Source: Clostridia bacterium (GTDB lineage: Bacteria > Bacillota > Clostridia > Christensenellales > Pumilibacteraceae). From it: 49,216 nucleotides of DNA. Each line of letters opens with the position of its first letter. Within the stretch, counting starts at the first letter, position 1. Positions 1-7,275 of this stretch are shown here, piece after piece. The notes beneath the pieces were generated by a model that searched no databases, had not been told where the DNA came from, and saw nothing but the letters and a program-made list of their open reading frames with translations. The position numbers and the translations under genes are program-made. The stretch lies in contig CAAGAW010000023.1 of assembly GCA_900767465.1 (NCBI GenBank), positions 1 to 49,216 of the forward strand. Direction: 5' to 3'.

Positions 1-214
1 AGTTTTCCTCCGTAAATTCGTCTATGTAAATTTTTGTGTATGAACAACCGTATTCAAAGTAACGGCGATTACCATCGAACAGCAGGTCAAAGGTTTTAAC
101 GCTTATTCTTCCGGTGTCGCTTACGGCAACCGTTACTTCGCGTTTCTCGTCGTCGATTTCGATTAAATCGAACGCTATGAAATTTTCACCGTTAAAATAA
201 TCAAATTCGGGCAT
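1..214 (-). CDS. Hypothetical protein, 3' end cut by window edge
   Basis: Reading leftward from an ATG at 214, an open frame of 71 codons runs off the window edge without a stop. The product begins MPEFDYFNGENFIAFDLIEI and is acidic and aromatic. A strong ribosome binding site (GGAGGAAAAAT) lies just upstream, inside the last codons of the neighbouring gene, whose stop is 1 base away, so the two genes form an operon. The base composition is AT-rich like its neighbour and unlike the GC-richer genes from 1160 onward. I do not recognise the family. A small accessory or phage-associated protein is possible but nothing seen supports a function. Confidence 0.6.
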   Translation of the reverse strand, partial: MPEFDYFNGENFIAFDLIEIDDEKREVTVAVSDTGRISVKTFDLLFDGNRRYFEYGCSYTKIYIDEFTEEN

Positions 215-215
215 T

Positions 216-494
216 TTATTTTTCCTCCACGATTTTATACCAAACCGAGTATTCGACTTCAATATCTCTTCCGTCGTATTCGTAATACATTGTTACGTAA
301 CCTTTGAATTCATTTTCTTTTCCGATTATCGGGTGGCAATGCTGTTCAACTTCATCAAACGCTCGCGTGTAACGTTTGCCTGTTTTTGAAACGCACTTAC
401 ATAGCAACGTTCCTTCGTCATTGATGAATCCGAAACCGGATAATTTTTCGTCAGGATTTCTGACTTTTTTGATTGAGTAAACTACTTTTTTCAT
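216..494 (-). CDS. Hypothetical protein, 92 aa
   Basis: The start is placed at the ATG at 494 (MKKVVYSIKK) because GGAGGTAAT sits 6 bases upstream. The longer frame to 680 would add a hydrophobic, out-of-character leader with no binding site. The product is a compact, soluble, charged protein with many Tyr and Glu (for example a YEYDGRDIEVEYSVWYKIVEEK-like tail), a central Cys pair (LLCKC) and a C-terminal beta-rich stretch. It has no membrane segment and no motif I recognise. It is followed one base later by another small gene read in the same direction. Low GC compared with the rest of the window suggests an accessory origin. Confidence 0.65.
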   Translation of the reverse strand: MKKVVYSIKKVRNPDEKLSGFGFINDEGTLLCKCVSKTGKRYTRAFDEVEQHCHPIIGKENEFKGYVTMYYEYDGRDIEVEYSVWYKIVEEK

Positions 495-1097
495 TTTTGG
501 ATTACCTCCATTTTTTATTTTTTGCCTTCTGGCAGGGGCAAAGGAGCATAAGTCGAAACGCAGCCATAATGAGAATTCTGTTGCAATGGAGAAAATCAAC
601 AGCCAAAGGATTTGAGCGAAAAATACTATCGTAAAATAAAAAGAGCCAAACCCTTTATCGAGTCTGACTCTGTTATTCAATATTAAAGTTTTAAGTAGTA
701 TTTTTCCGTGCAGTTGATTTTATCGCTGACTTATGCTACAACAGCCACGACAGAAGACAATAAAATATGGAGTATTGATGTTAATTCTGTCAGGCAATTT
801 GTATTCATTGCTTTTTCTTCTAAAAAATGCTATTGTATTTATATAGTGTTCTAACAGGGTTAAACAAAGGTGCTTCTTCAGATGCTTGCCGTATCACCAA
901 ACCAAACACTTGGCAGCGGGGATTTCACGCCCGACGACTTTTCGGTACTTTTTCTTCGCTTGAAAAAGTACATATCCGGGGTTTTGTTTCTTTTCAAAGA
1001 AATACACATTTGCTTCATTTGGTAAAGAAGAGCATAGTGCTAACGATCTGCCATAACTAAAACTTATACATTATAAAATATTCCGATACCTTGCGGC
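495..1097. other. AT-rich intergenic region without a convincing gene
   Basis: About 600 bases hold no gene I can support. Open frames here (for example 827-1060 plus) have no ribosome binding site and a composition unlike the neighbouring genes. The stretch 915-985 is a dispersed repeat with a second copy near 28325-28385. The right end leads into the promoter at 1098. Confidence 0.5.
915..985 (+). repeat. Dispersed repeat F, copy 1
   Basis: About 70 bases, from a CAGCGGGGA start through GACGACTTTTCGG and a CTTTTTCT..GC.TGAAAAA segment, match the reverse complement of 28325-28385 with a few substitutions. The core contains an imperfect inverted repeat (TACTTTTTCTTCGC / GAAAAAGTA) that could fold as a hairpin. 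Only two copies are visible in this window. Confidence 0.55.
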
Positions 1098-1127
1098 TTG
1101 ACAACGCGGCGGGAACGGTGGTATAAT
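1098..1127 (+). promoter_or_regulatory. Sigma-A type promoter of the TIM-barrel gene at 1160
   Basis: TTGACA at 1098-1103 and TATAAT at 1122-1127 are perfect consensus hexamers with an 18-base spacer. Transcription would start near 1134, giving a short leader that contains the GGAGGG ribosome binding site at 1147-1152. Confidence 0.85.
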
Positions 1128-1159
1128 TAAACCGACCTTAGAAAACGGAGGGAAAAACA

Positions 1160-2014
1160 TTGAAAGTAGTAGCGCAGACTCACCTTGCGTGCGAAAAACT
1201 CGGCTCGGACTTCGAGGCCGTAAAAGCGTTAAAAGAAGCGGGATTCGACGGATACGATCTGTCGATTTTTCACCGCAAATCCATACTGTATTCGCCCGAC
1301 CCGATCGGCGAGGCGAAAAAACTTCGCGAATTGTCCGAAGAGATCGGTATTCCGTGTCTGCAGTCGCACGCGCCGTTCACGTGCCTTCGCGACGCGGCGC
1401 ACGCCGACGAATTCCGCAAAACCGAACTCGAACCGGCAGTCCGCGTAGCCGGAGTCGTCGGCTGTCCGGTAATCGTCGTTCATCCCGGCAACAACCTTTC
1501 CGTCGAAACGAACTACGAGCATATTTATAAGCCGCTTCTCGACATTGCCCGCCCGCTCGGCGTTAAAATAGCCACCGAGAATATGTGGAACTTCAACGAC
1601 AAAATGCAGATCACGTCAAAGAACGTCGCGTGCGCCTCGATCGAAAACTTCTGCCGTCAGGTCGATATCGCAAACGACGAATACATGACGGCTTGTCTCG
1701 ACCTCGGTCACGCCGAAATAACCGACGCGCCCGGCGCAGTCGCAATGATCCGCGGACTCGGCAAACGTATCGGCGCGCTGCACGTCCACGACGTGGATAA
1801 AGTCAACGATCTTCACGTTATGCCGTTTGAACACGACGCGAAAACCGACTGGGATTCGGTTATTGCCGCGCTTCGCGAGATCGGATACGAAGGCGCGTTC
1901 ACTTTCGAGGCGGACAACAGCTTTTTACGCGTTCCGCCCGAACTCATCGTTCACGCGCTTCGCTACGAGGCGGCAATCGGCAGATATTTCGCAGGCAAAA
2001 TCGAAGCGGAATAA
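1160..2014 (+). CDS. Sugar phosphate isomerase/epimerase (xylose isomerase-like TIM barrel)
   Basis: The 284-residue product has the length and motifs of the AP endonuclease 2/xylose isomerase-like TIM barrel family: VVHPGNN near residue 112, TENMW near 145, CLDLGHAEI near 181, LHVHDVDK near 204 and FEADNSF near 254. These supply the His, Glu and Asp metal ligands typical of sugar epimerases such as IolE, IolI or hydroxypyruvate isomerase. Translation starts at a TTG, chosen because GGAGGG lies 7 bases upstream; no ATG or GTG is better placed. It is monocistronic, with its own consensus promoter and a shared terminator at 2142. The substrate cannot be read from the sequence; there are no inositol or pentose genes alongside. 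Confidence 0.88.
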   Translation: MKVVAQTHLACEKLGSDFEAVKALKEAGFDGYDLSIFHRKSILYSPDPIGEAKKLRELSEEIGIPCLQSHAPFTCLRDAAHADEFRKTELEPAVRVAGVVGCPVIVVHPGNNLSVETNYEHIYKPLLDIARPLGVKIATENMWNFNDKMQITSKNVACASIENFCRQVDIANDEYMTACLDLGHAEITDAPGAVAMIRGLGKRIGALHVHDVDKVNDLHVMPFEHDAKTDWDSVIAALREIGYEGAFTFEADNSFLRVPPELIVHALRYEAAIGRYFAGKIEAE

Positions 2015-2141
2015 CCGCCGTTGCGGAGAGTCTGCGGCAAGGCGGATACGTCCGTATCCGATATTGATCTATGACGGAATACGGACTTGTCGTCTCGACC
2101 GAAGTCGATAAAATTCTCCGCTCCGTAAACACAAACAAAAT

Positions 2142-2183
2142 AAACGCCCGCAACGGTTTTTTCGTACCCGTGCGGGCGTTTTG
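2142..2183. terminator. Bidirectional intrinsic terminator
   Basis: An 11-base perfect inverted repeat (AAACGCCCGCA / TGCGGGCGTTT) with T runs on both flanks lies between the convergent genes ending at 2014 (plus) and 2200 (minus), so it can serve both. Confidence 0.85.
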
Positions 2184-2199
2184 TCGTATTATAAACTCG

Positions 2200-2853
2200 T
2201 CAGTCGACGTCGATCGCGTACTTTTCGGGATCGTCCGGATCGACGTACACCGCAACCGGGGTTTCGATATCGAAATACCGTTGAGTGTCGTAAAGGAATC
2301 GCGTTTCGTAGCGGTTTCCGTCGGGATCCACGCAAACGAGACGAGCAATATTTTTCCCCATAACGCGCGTTTTTCCCGGGCAATCGAACTCTTTCACTCG
2401 CGCGTTTACTTTCCGTCCGTTTTTTTTCAAGCGGTTCAGCCGTCTTTTTTGCGCCGCAGGAACGGCAACGCACGCCGTGCCGAGTCCGATACAGATTATT
2501 CCGAACGCGATCATGATCGTAACGAACGTGACGTTCGATCCGGCGGAGATCATATCTTGCGGATTGTCGGGCATATAAAATATCTTAACGGTGTTCCCCA
2601 CGCGCATAAACGCCGAGTAGTAGTCGAGTTTGCCCTCGTAATTTTCGCCGTTTACCGTGTAACTTACGTAAACGGACGCGTTGTCGTCGCCGTCGGAATC
2701 GGTTTCGTGTTCGATTCGGGTTATCGTCGCGACGGTTTCGATACCGTTTTTTCTGTATACGGAAGATCGGATTGCGACAAACGCGGCGGCGGCAACGAGC
2801 ATCGCTCCGAAAACGACAATAAAAATCGCTAAACCTTTTTTAGATTTTTTCAT
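2200..2853 (-). CDS. DUF3592-like membrane protein
   Basis: The 217-residue product has an N-terminal membrane segment (about residues 8-28), an extracytoplasmic beta-rich domain, a second membrane segment (about 108-131) and a cytoplasmic tail. The middle part matches the DUF3592 pattern: ATITRIEHE, then VYVSYTVNGENYEG, then a VGNTVKIFYMPDNPQ segment. The C-terminal part repeats the theme (VNARVKEF, RYETRFLYD, PVAVYVDPDDPEKYAID), so the protein looks like two tandem units. Its function is unknown; the family is common in gut Clostridia. It ends at the shared terminator. It lies 13 bases after the stop of the upstream minus-strand gene, so cotranscription is likely. Confidence 0.75.
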   Translation of the reverse strand: MKKSKKGLAIFIVVFGAMLVAAAAFVAIRSSVYRKNGIETVATITRIEHETDSDGDDNASVYVSYTVNGENYEGKLDYYSAFMRVGNTVKIFYMPDNPQDMISAGSNVTFVTIMIAFGIICIGLGTACVAVPAAQKRRLNRLKKNGRKVNARVKEFDCPGKTRVMGKNIARLVCVDPDGNRYETRFLYDTQRYFDIETPVAVYVDPDDPEKYAIDVD

Positions 2854-2866
2854 AAAGCGTCCTTTG

Positions 2867-3553
2867 TCAGGTGAGCGAACCCAGAAGCGCGTTAAAAAGA
2901 GGCGTTAATACGTCCGAAATTTCGGGAAGAGCGCGGATCGAAAATTTTATTCCGATCAGTAGCGGATAGAAGTATTCGGCGCGGTCGTCCGTAACTGCGC
3001 GTTCGAGTCCTTGCGTAAGCGCGTAGAACTCCTGTCTGCGGCTTTGTTCCACGCCCGATCGGTTTACCGCCGCGTTCATTTCGCGAAGAAATCCGAGCGC
3101 GTTTTCGTTCACCGCCGCGCCGGTCGAAGTTCCTTCCACACCGTTGTAAAAGACGTATTCGGTTACGTCGCGGAAGGGAACAAGGACCGCCTTGGCAAAC
3201 AGCGAGTACTGCTCGTTCGCGTTGGGCGCGCGGTAGAATTCGTCCACGAGTTCGCGGAGCGACCGTTTGCCCGAATCGATTTCCATCAGAAGGCAGAAAG
3301 CAAACGCTAAAAACGCCGCGGGAGTGGAGGGCATAACGAGTTTTCCGCGCGCTCCCACCTTGTCGCAGGCGCGCCCGAATTCGGTGCGGAAGTCGTAATT
3401 CCGCGTAACCGTTTTAAAAATTTCGATCAGTCTGTCCGACGCCGCAATCGTGCGAAGCAGCGAACTTATCCGCTTTTCCGCAACGATAAACTTGCCGTCG
3501 ATCGCTTCGTTCGATGCCGAAATAAAATCGGCTATTTCTTTTTCGTCCGTCAT
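2867..3553 (-). CDS. Hypothetical protein, 228 aa
   Basis: The start is set at the ATG at 3553 (MTDEKEIADFISASNEAID) because GAGGAAAGG lies just upstream. A longer in-frame version to 3748 would add 65 very arginine-rich residues and begin almost on top of the probable promoter. The product appears mostly alpha-helical and soluble, without signal peptide or membrane segment; a hydrophobic stretch (AAFLAFAFCLLMEI, about residues 87-100) looks like a buried helix. No known motif was recognised. It is followed by the DUF3592-like gene in the same direction. Confidence 0.7.
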   Translation of the reverse strand: MTDEKEIADFISASNEAIDGKFIVAEKRISSLLRTIAASDRLIEIFKTVTRNYDFRTEFGRACDKVGARGKLVMPSTPAAFLAFAFCLLMEIDSGKRSLRELVDEFYRAPNANEQYSLFAKAVLVPFRDVTEYVFYNGVEGTSTGAAVNENALGFLREMNAAVNRSGVEQSRRQEFYALTQGLERAVTDDRAEYFYPLLIGIKFSIRALPEISDVLTPLFNALLGSLT

Positions 3554-3753
3554 ATTCTTACCTTTCCTCGATTTATAGATTTCAGTTCGGACTTCCGTAT
3601 AATCCGTAAAGTCCGGATTCCGACTTCTTATACGGTCGAACTTTTTTTCGCGACTCCAACGTCTTCCGCTTTTTCGCGCGCTACGCCGGCAAGAGCGCTC
3701 TGACATTCTTCGACGTATACGATTTTGTTCGCCGATGAGTAATCTCACCTGAA

Positions 3754-3782
3754 ATTATACCGCAAAACGGGAGCGAGGGCAA
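3754..3782 (-). promoter_or_regulatory. Probable promoter with a long leader for the minus-strand genes at 2867
   Basis: On the minus strand TTGCCC (3777-3782) and TATAAT (3754-3759) are separated by 17 bases. The -35 is weak and the -10 perfect. The leader to the ATG at 3553 would be nearly 200 bases. It includes an inverted repeat (CGGACTT / AAGTCCG, around 3588-3618), but it matches no riboswitch class I know. Confidence 0.5.
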
Positions 3783-3830
3783 GCGAATGGGCGCAAAATC
3801 CGAAAATTAGCGTGACAAGCCCCCGAAAGA

Positions 3831-3859
3831 TTGACAAAACGCGCAAAACTCTTTACAAT
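3831..3859 (+). promoter_or_regulatory. Promoter of aconitase gene
   Basis: TTGACA (3831-3836), a 17-base spacer and TACAAT (3854-3859) lie about 40 bases before the ATG at 3901. A GAGGAG ribosome binding site is in between. Confidence 0.8.
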
Positions 3860-3900
3860 ATATAGAATACGAACAAGTAATTTTTTCCGAGGAGACGGCT

Positions 3901-5808
3901 ATGAATATAACTCGCAAAATAATCAAGGCTCATCTCACCCAAGGCGAAATGATCGCGGGCAAAGAGATAGCGATTCGCATCGATCAGACCTTAACGCAGG
4001 ACTCGACGGGAACGATGGCGTACCTTCAGTTCGAGACTCTGGGCGTGGACAAAGTAAAGACCTATCGTTCGGTCGCGTATATCGACCACAACACGATTCA
4101 GTCCGGATTCGAAAACGCGGACGACCACGCGTACATACAGTCGGTCGCGCTCAAACACGGTATTTACGTCTCTAAGCCCGGTAACGGAATCTGCCATCAG
4201 GTAAACGTCGAGCGGTTCGGGATCCCCGGACAAACGCTCGTCGGATCGGACAGCCACACCCCCACCGCCGGAGGAATCGGAATGCTCGCGATCGGTGCGG
4301 GCGGGCTCGACGTCGCGGTCGCTATGGGCGGGGGAGACTACCACCTTATTATGCCCAAGGTCGTTAAAGTCGAACTTCGCGGCGCTCTTCGTCCCAACGT
4401 TACGGCGAAAGATGTCAGCCTCGAAGTTTTGCGCCGCTTGTCCGTAAAAGGCGGCGTGGGCAAAGTTATGGAGTACTGCGGCGACGGAATAGCCGAACTT
4501 ACCGTGCCCGAGCGCGCGACCATCACGAATATGGGTGCGGAACTCGGCGCGACCACCTCGATTTTCCCGTCCGACGAACAGACGCTCAGATTCCTCAAAG
4601 CGCAGGGCAGAGAAGCGGATTTCACGCCGCTTGCCGCCGATCCCGATTCGGAATACGACGAACAGGTCGTTATCGAACTTAGCGAACTTCGTCCGCTCGT
4701 CGCCTGCCCTCATTCGCCCGACAACGTCGTTCCCGCAAGCGAACTGACAGGCGTCAAAGTCGATCAGGTTTGCATCGGAAGCTGCACCAACTCGTCGTAC
4801 CGCGATCTTATGAAGGTCGCCGCGATTCTTAAAGGCAAGAAAGTCAACCCGAACGTCAGCCTTACCGTTTCGCCCGGATCCCGTCAGGTTTTCGCGATGC
4901 TCGCCGAAAACGGCGCGCTTGCCGATATCATCAACGCCGGCGCGCGAATCTTAGAGTGTGCATGCGGTCCGTGTATCGGTATGGGTCAGTCCCCGAAAAA
5001 CAACGCCGTGTCCGTGCGTACCTTTAACCGCAACTTCTACGCGCGCAGCGGAACAGCCTCGGCGGGCGTTTACCTCGTCTCGCCCGAAACGGCGGCGTAT
5101 ACCGCGCTTTGCGGTCATATCGCGGACGCAAGCGAATTTCCCGCGTTCGACGTCGATATGCCCGACAAGTTCGAGGTAAACGACAATCTTATTCTCGATC
5201 CCGAAGATTTCCCCGACGTAACCGTTCAGCGCGGTCCGAACATCAAGCCGTTCCCGCTCAACGTCGCGCTCCCCGAAAAGGTTTCGGGTAAAGTGCTTCT
5301 CGTCGCCGAAGACAATATTACCACCGACCACATTATGCCGTCCAACTCGAAATTGCTTCCTTACCGCAGCAATATCCCCTACCTTTCCGAGCATTGCATG
5401 GAACCGGTAGACCCGACGTTCCCCGCGCGCGCCAAGGAAAACGGCGGCGGATTCATCGTCGCCGGCGGCAACTACGGTCAGGGCAGCAGCCGCGAGCACG
5501 CCGCGCTCGTTCCGCTTTACCTCGGAATCAAAGGCGTTATCGCCAAGTCGTTTGCGCGTATTCACCGCGACAACCTCATCAACAGCGGTATTCTGCCGCT
5601 TACGTTCGCCTGCGAAAAAGATTACGACGCGTGCGCGATCGGCGACGAACTCGTTATCGAAAACGCGGCAATGCAGGTCAAAGCGGGCGGTCGGATCGTC
5701 GTCAAAGACCTTACCAACAACCGCGAAATCGTTTGCGATATGCCGCTTACCGATCGTCAGCGCACCTTTATTCTTGCCGGAGGAGTCCTCAACAGCCTCA
5801 AAAAGTAA
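3901..5808 (+). CDS. acn: Aconitate hydratase (short, Aquifex-type)
   Basis: The enzyme interconverts citrate and isocitrate through cis-aconitate using a [4Fe-4S] cluster. At 635 residues it is the short aconitase form rather than the roughly 900-residue AcnA. The cluster cysteines are visible as CIGSCTNSS (Cys295) and CACGPC (Cys355 and Cys358). An N-terminal GSDSHTPTAGGIG segment lies near residues 115-127. The C-terminal swivel domain carries TTDHIMPSN (about 474-482) and NYGQGSSREH (about 524-533), whose Ser and Arg bind substrate. The gene has its own promoter and no cotranscribed citrate synthase or isocitrate dehydrogenase in view. A homoaconitase or 3-isopropylmalate dehydratase role is less likely because both domains are fused. 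No clear terminator follows. Confidence 0.92.
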   Translation: MNITRKIIKAHLTQGEMIAGKEIAIRIDQTLTQDSTGTMAYLQFETLGVDKVKTYRSVAYIDHNTIQSGFENADDHAYIQSVALKHGIYVSKPGNGICHQVNVERFGIPGQTLVGSDSHTPTAGGIGMLAIGAGGLDVAVAMGGGDYHLIMPKVVKVELRGALRPNVTAKDVSLEVLRRLSVKGGVGKVMEYCGDGIAELTVPERATITNMGAELGATTSIFPSDEQTLRFLKAQGREADFTPLAADPDSEYDEQVVIELSELRPLVACPHSPDNVVPASELTGVKVDQVCIGSCTNSSYRDLMKVAAILKGKKVNPNVSLTVSPGSRQVFAMLAENGALADIINAGARILECACGPCIGMGQSPKNNAVSVRTFNRNFYARSGTASAGVYLVSPETAAYTALCGHIADASEFPAFDVDMPDKFEVNDNLILDPEDFPDVTVQRGPNIKPFPLNVALPEKVSGKVLLVAEDNITTDHIMPSNSKLLPYRSNIPYLSEHCMEPVDPTFPARAKENGGGFIVAGGNYGQGSSREHAALVPLYLGIKGVIAKSFARIHRDNLINSGILPLTFACEKDYDACAIGDELVIENAAMQVKAGGRIVVKDLTNNREIVCDMPLTDRQRTFILAGGVLNSLKK

Positions 5809-5819
5809 GGGCATGGAGT

Positions 5820-6099
5820 GTGAAGGGAATATTACGTTTATATAATGACTAACGTGAGCAACGACGTATTATACGTCGGGATAACGAACGATATATCGCG
5901 TCGGGCGTGGGAGCATAAGAGCCACGCGAAACGCGGATTCACGGCGTTATATAACGTAAACAAATGCGTATACGTAGAAATTGCGCAAAACGCAAACGAC
6001 GCAATAGCAAGAGAGAAACAGATTAAGAGTTAGAGCAGGAAGAGAAAGTTCGACCTTATAAACACAATGAATCCGGAAATGAAGGATTTGTTTGAATAG
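5820..6099 (+). pseudogene. Decayed GIY-YIG endonuclease domain gene
   Basis: The stretch encodes a small GIY-YIG nuclease domain of the roughly 90-residue stand-alone type, broken twice. Around 5820-5827 the reading GTG-AAG-GAA-TAT-TAC would start the usual K-E-Y-Y-V-Y-I beginning, but one extra G in the GGG run shifts the frame. The intact part begins at 5845 (MTNVSNDVLYVGITNDISRR) and keeps the second YVG element, the conserved Arg and the AREKQIK helix. It then meets TAG at 6031-6033 where the family has Trp (TGG). Family-like codons continue in frame to a stop at 6097-6099. An open frame of 62 codons survives (5845-6033). It is probably non-functional. It directly borders a repeat block. 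Confidence 0.8.
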
Positions 6100-6786
6100 G
6101 GTTGAAAGGACGTCGGCGTACCGCCTCGCCCGCCCTTCCGGGAGATTGCCACGGCAAGTAAACTTGCCTCGCAATGACAGACTTAAAACGTTTCAGGCGG
6201 CGTTTGTCCGCGTTGATACCGCCGTTAAAACCCGATTAACCCTTGCGAACACCCGTTTTGCTTTGTCGTTGCGAGGAGCGCAACGCGCGACGTGGCAATC
6301 TCCCGGAAGGGAAGACGGACGCTGCGTACACGAATAAAATACGTTTACCGCGGGGGATTTCTCCGCTGCGTTCGGACTGTCGTCCTCACCCCGGTCGAAA
6401 TGACATCTTAAAACCGTTATCTACTGTAAAATAACGATTAACCATATTAAAACCAAACGTACACGATGTCATTCAGGGGCGTCAGTCGAGAAATCCCCTG
6501 CAATAGAAACGAAAACAAGCGTATTTACTAACCCCAAATACTTGCCTGCGGCGGCTCGCCGTCGAGACCAACCCCTCATCAGTCGCAGCGCGACAGCTTC
6601 CCCCGAGGGGAAGCCTTAATCGGTCGCGTACACGAATAACCACAATACTTGCCGGCGGCGGCTCGCCGTCGAGAGATCCAATGCAACAGAAACGAAAATA
6701 AGCGTATTTACTAACCCCAAATACTTGCCCGCGGGGGCTTCCCCGCACGTGCCGGCGGCGGCTCGCCGCAAAGGAGAAACAAAACC
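6100..6786. repeat. Intergenic repeat block 1
   Basis: About 690 bases without a gene are a patchwork of repeat units that recur elsewhere in the window. Family B (GTCATTGCGAGG...GTGGCAATCTCCCGGAAGG) occurs at about 6134-6180 (minus) and 6263-6311 (plus). Family A is at 6348-6407, and a short A-like unit (GATGTCATTCAGGGGCGTCAG) at about 6467-6510. A C-type palindrome (CTTCCCCCGAGGGGAAG) lies near 6598-6615. G/C-rich E units (CTTGCC.GCGG.GGCT..CCGC) lie near 6541, 6650 and 6727. A segment of about 50 bases containing AAGCGTATTTACTAACCCC is directly duplicated at about 6505-6555 and 6684-6735. No promoter for the next gene was recognised here. Confidence 0.75.
6348..6407 (-). repeat. Family A mosaic repeat, copy 1
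   Basis: This 60-base unit runs from CCGCGGGGGATTTCTCC to TCGAAATGACATC. It is closely matched at 9510-9569 and 33267-33326 in the same orientation, and at 21606-21662, 22049-22105 and 35414-35472 in the opposite one. Confidence 0.8.
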
Positions 6787-7275
6787 ATGAAAAAGTTGTA
6801 CGAAAAAATCTTATCGGTGCTTTGCGACGACGCGCGCATGCCGCTCGATACGGTAGCGGCAATGATCGGCGAAGAAGAAGCCGTCGTAAAAGCGGCGGTC
6901 GCGGACATGGAACAGAGCGGAATCATCGTCAAATACACCGCGATCGTAAACGACGAGCGCGCGGGCAAATCGGACGTAGAGGCGCTTATCGAAGTCAAGG
7001 TTTCACCCGTTCGCGAAACGGGATTCGACGAGATCGCGCAGTATATCTATCAGTTCCCCGAAGTCAAGAGCGTGTTCCTTATGTCGGGTGCGTACGACCT
7101 TGCGGTATTCGTCGAGGGCAAGTCGCTTCGCGATTGCGCGCGCTTCGTGTCCGAAAAACTTTCCGGAATCGACAAGGTTTTGTCGTGCGCGACCCATTTT
7201 ATCCTTAAAAAATACAAGACGGAAGGCGTCGTCCTCGACTCGAGCGAAGAGAAAAGACTGGTGGTGCAACCGTGA
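6787..7275 (+). CDS. Lrp/AsnC family transcriptional regulator
   Basis: The 162-residue product has an N-terminal winged-helix segment (about residues 3-50: ILSVLCDDARMPLDTVAAMIG...VKAAVADMEQSGIIVKYTAIV). It also has a C-terminal RAM/ALD ligand-binding alpha-beta domain (about 63-140), with VKVSPVRETGFDEIA and the conserved GAYDLAVFVEG turn. Family members sense amino acids and control their metabolism. AAGGAG lies 9 bases before the ATG. The stop overlaps the GTG of the aminotransferase by four bases (GTGA), so the two are translationally coupled and probably co-regulated. The upstream region is a repeat block, and no operator could be identified. Confidence 0.9.
   Translation: MKKLYEKILSVLCDDARMPLDTVAAMIGEEEAVVKAAVADMEQSGIIVKYTAIVNDERAGKSDVEALIEVKVSPVRETGFDEIAQYIYQFPEVKSVFLMSGAYDLAVFVEGKSLRDCARFVSEKLSGIDKVLSCATHFILKKYKTEGVVLDSSEEKRLVVQP

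Noticed and set aside
827..1060. 77-codon open frame on the plus strand
   Set aside because: No ribosome binding site, and it overlaps dispersed repeat F. The translation has no conserved look, and its reading matches repeat-derived frames common near such sequences.
3991..4713. Long minus-strand frames opposite the aconitase gene (also 4951-5814)
   Set aside because: They are mirror frames of a high-GC coding sequence. The plus strand has full aconitase motifs, promoter and ribosome binding site.
5845..6033. Recoding of TAG as Trp in the GIY-YIG gene
   Set aside because: TAG is used as a normal stop elsewhere in the window (for example greA and ricT), and the gene also has an upstream frameshift, so a pseudogene is simpler.
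6100..6786. Possible CRISPR array from recurring short repeats
   Set aside because: Units differ in type and length, occur in both orientations and are not regularly spaced. No cas genes are present.
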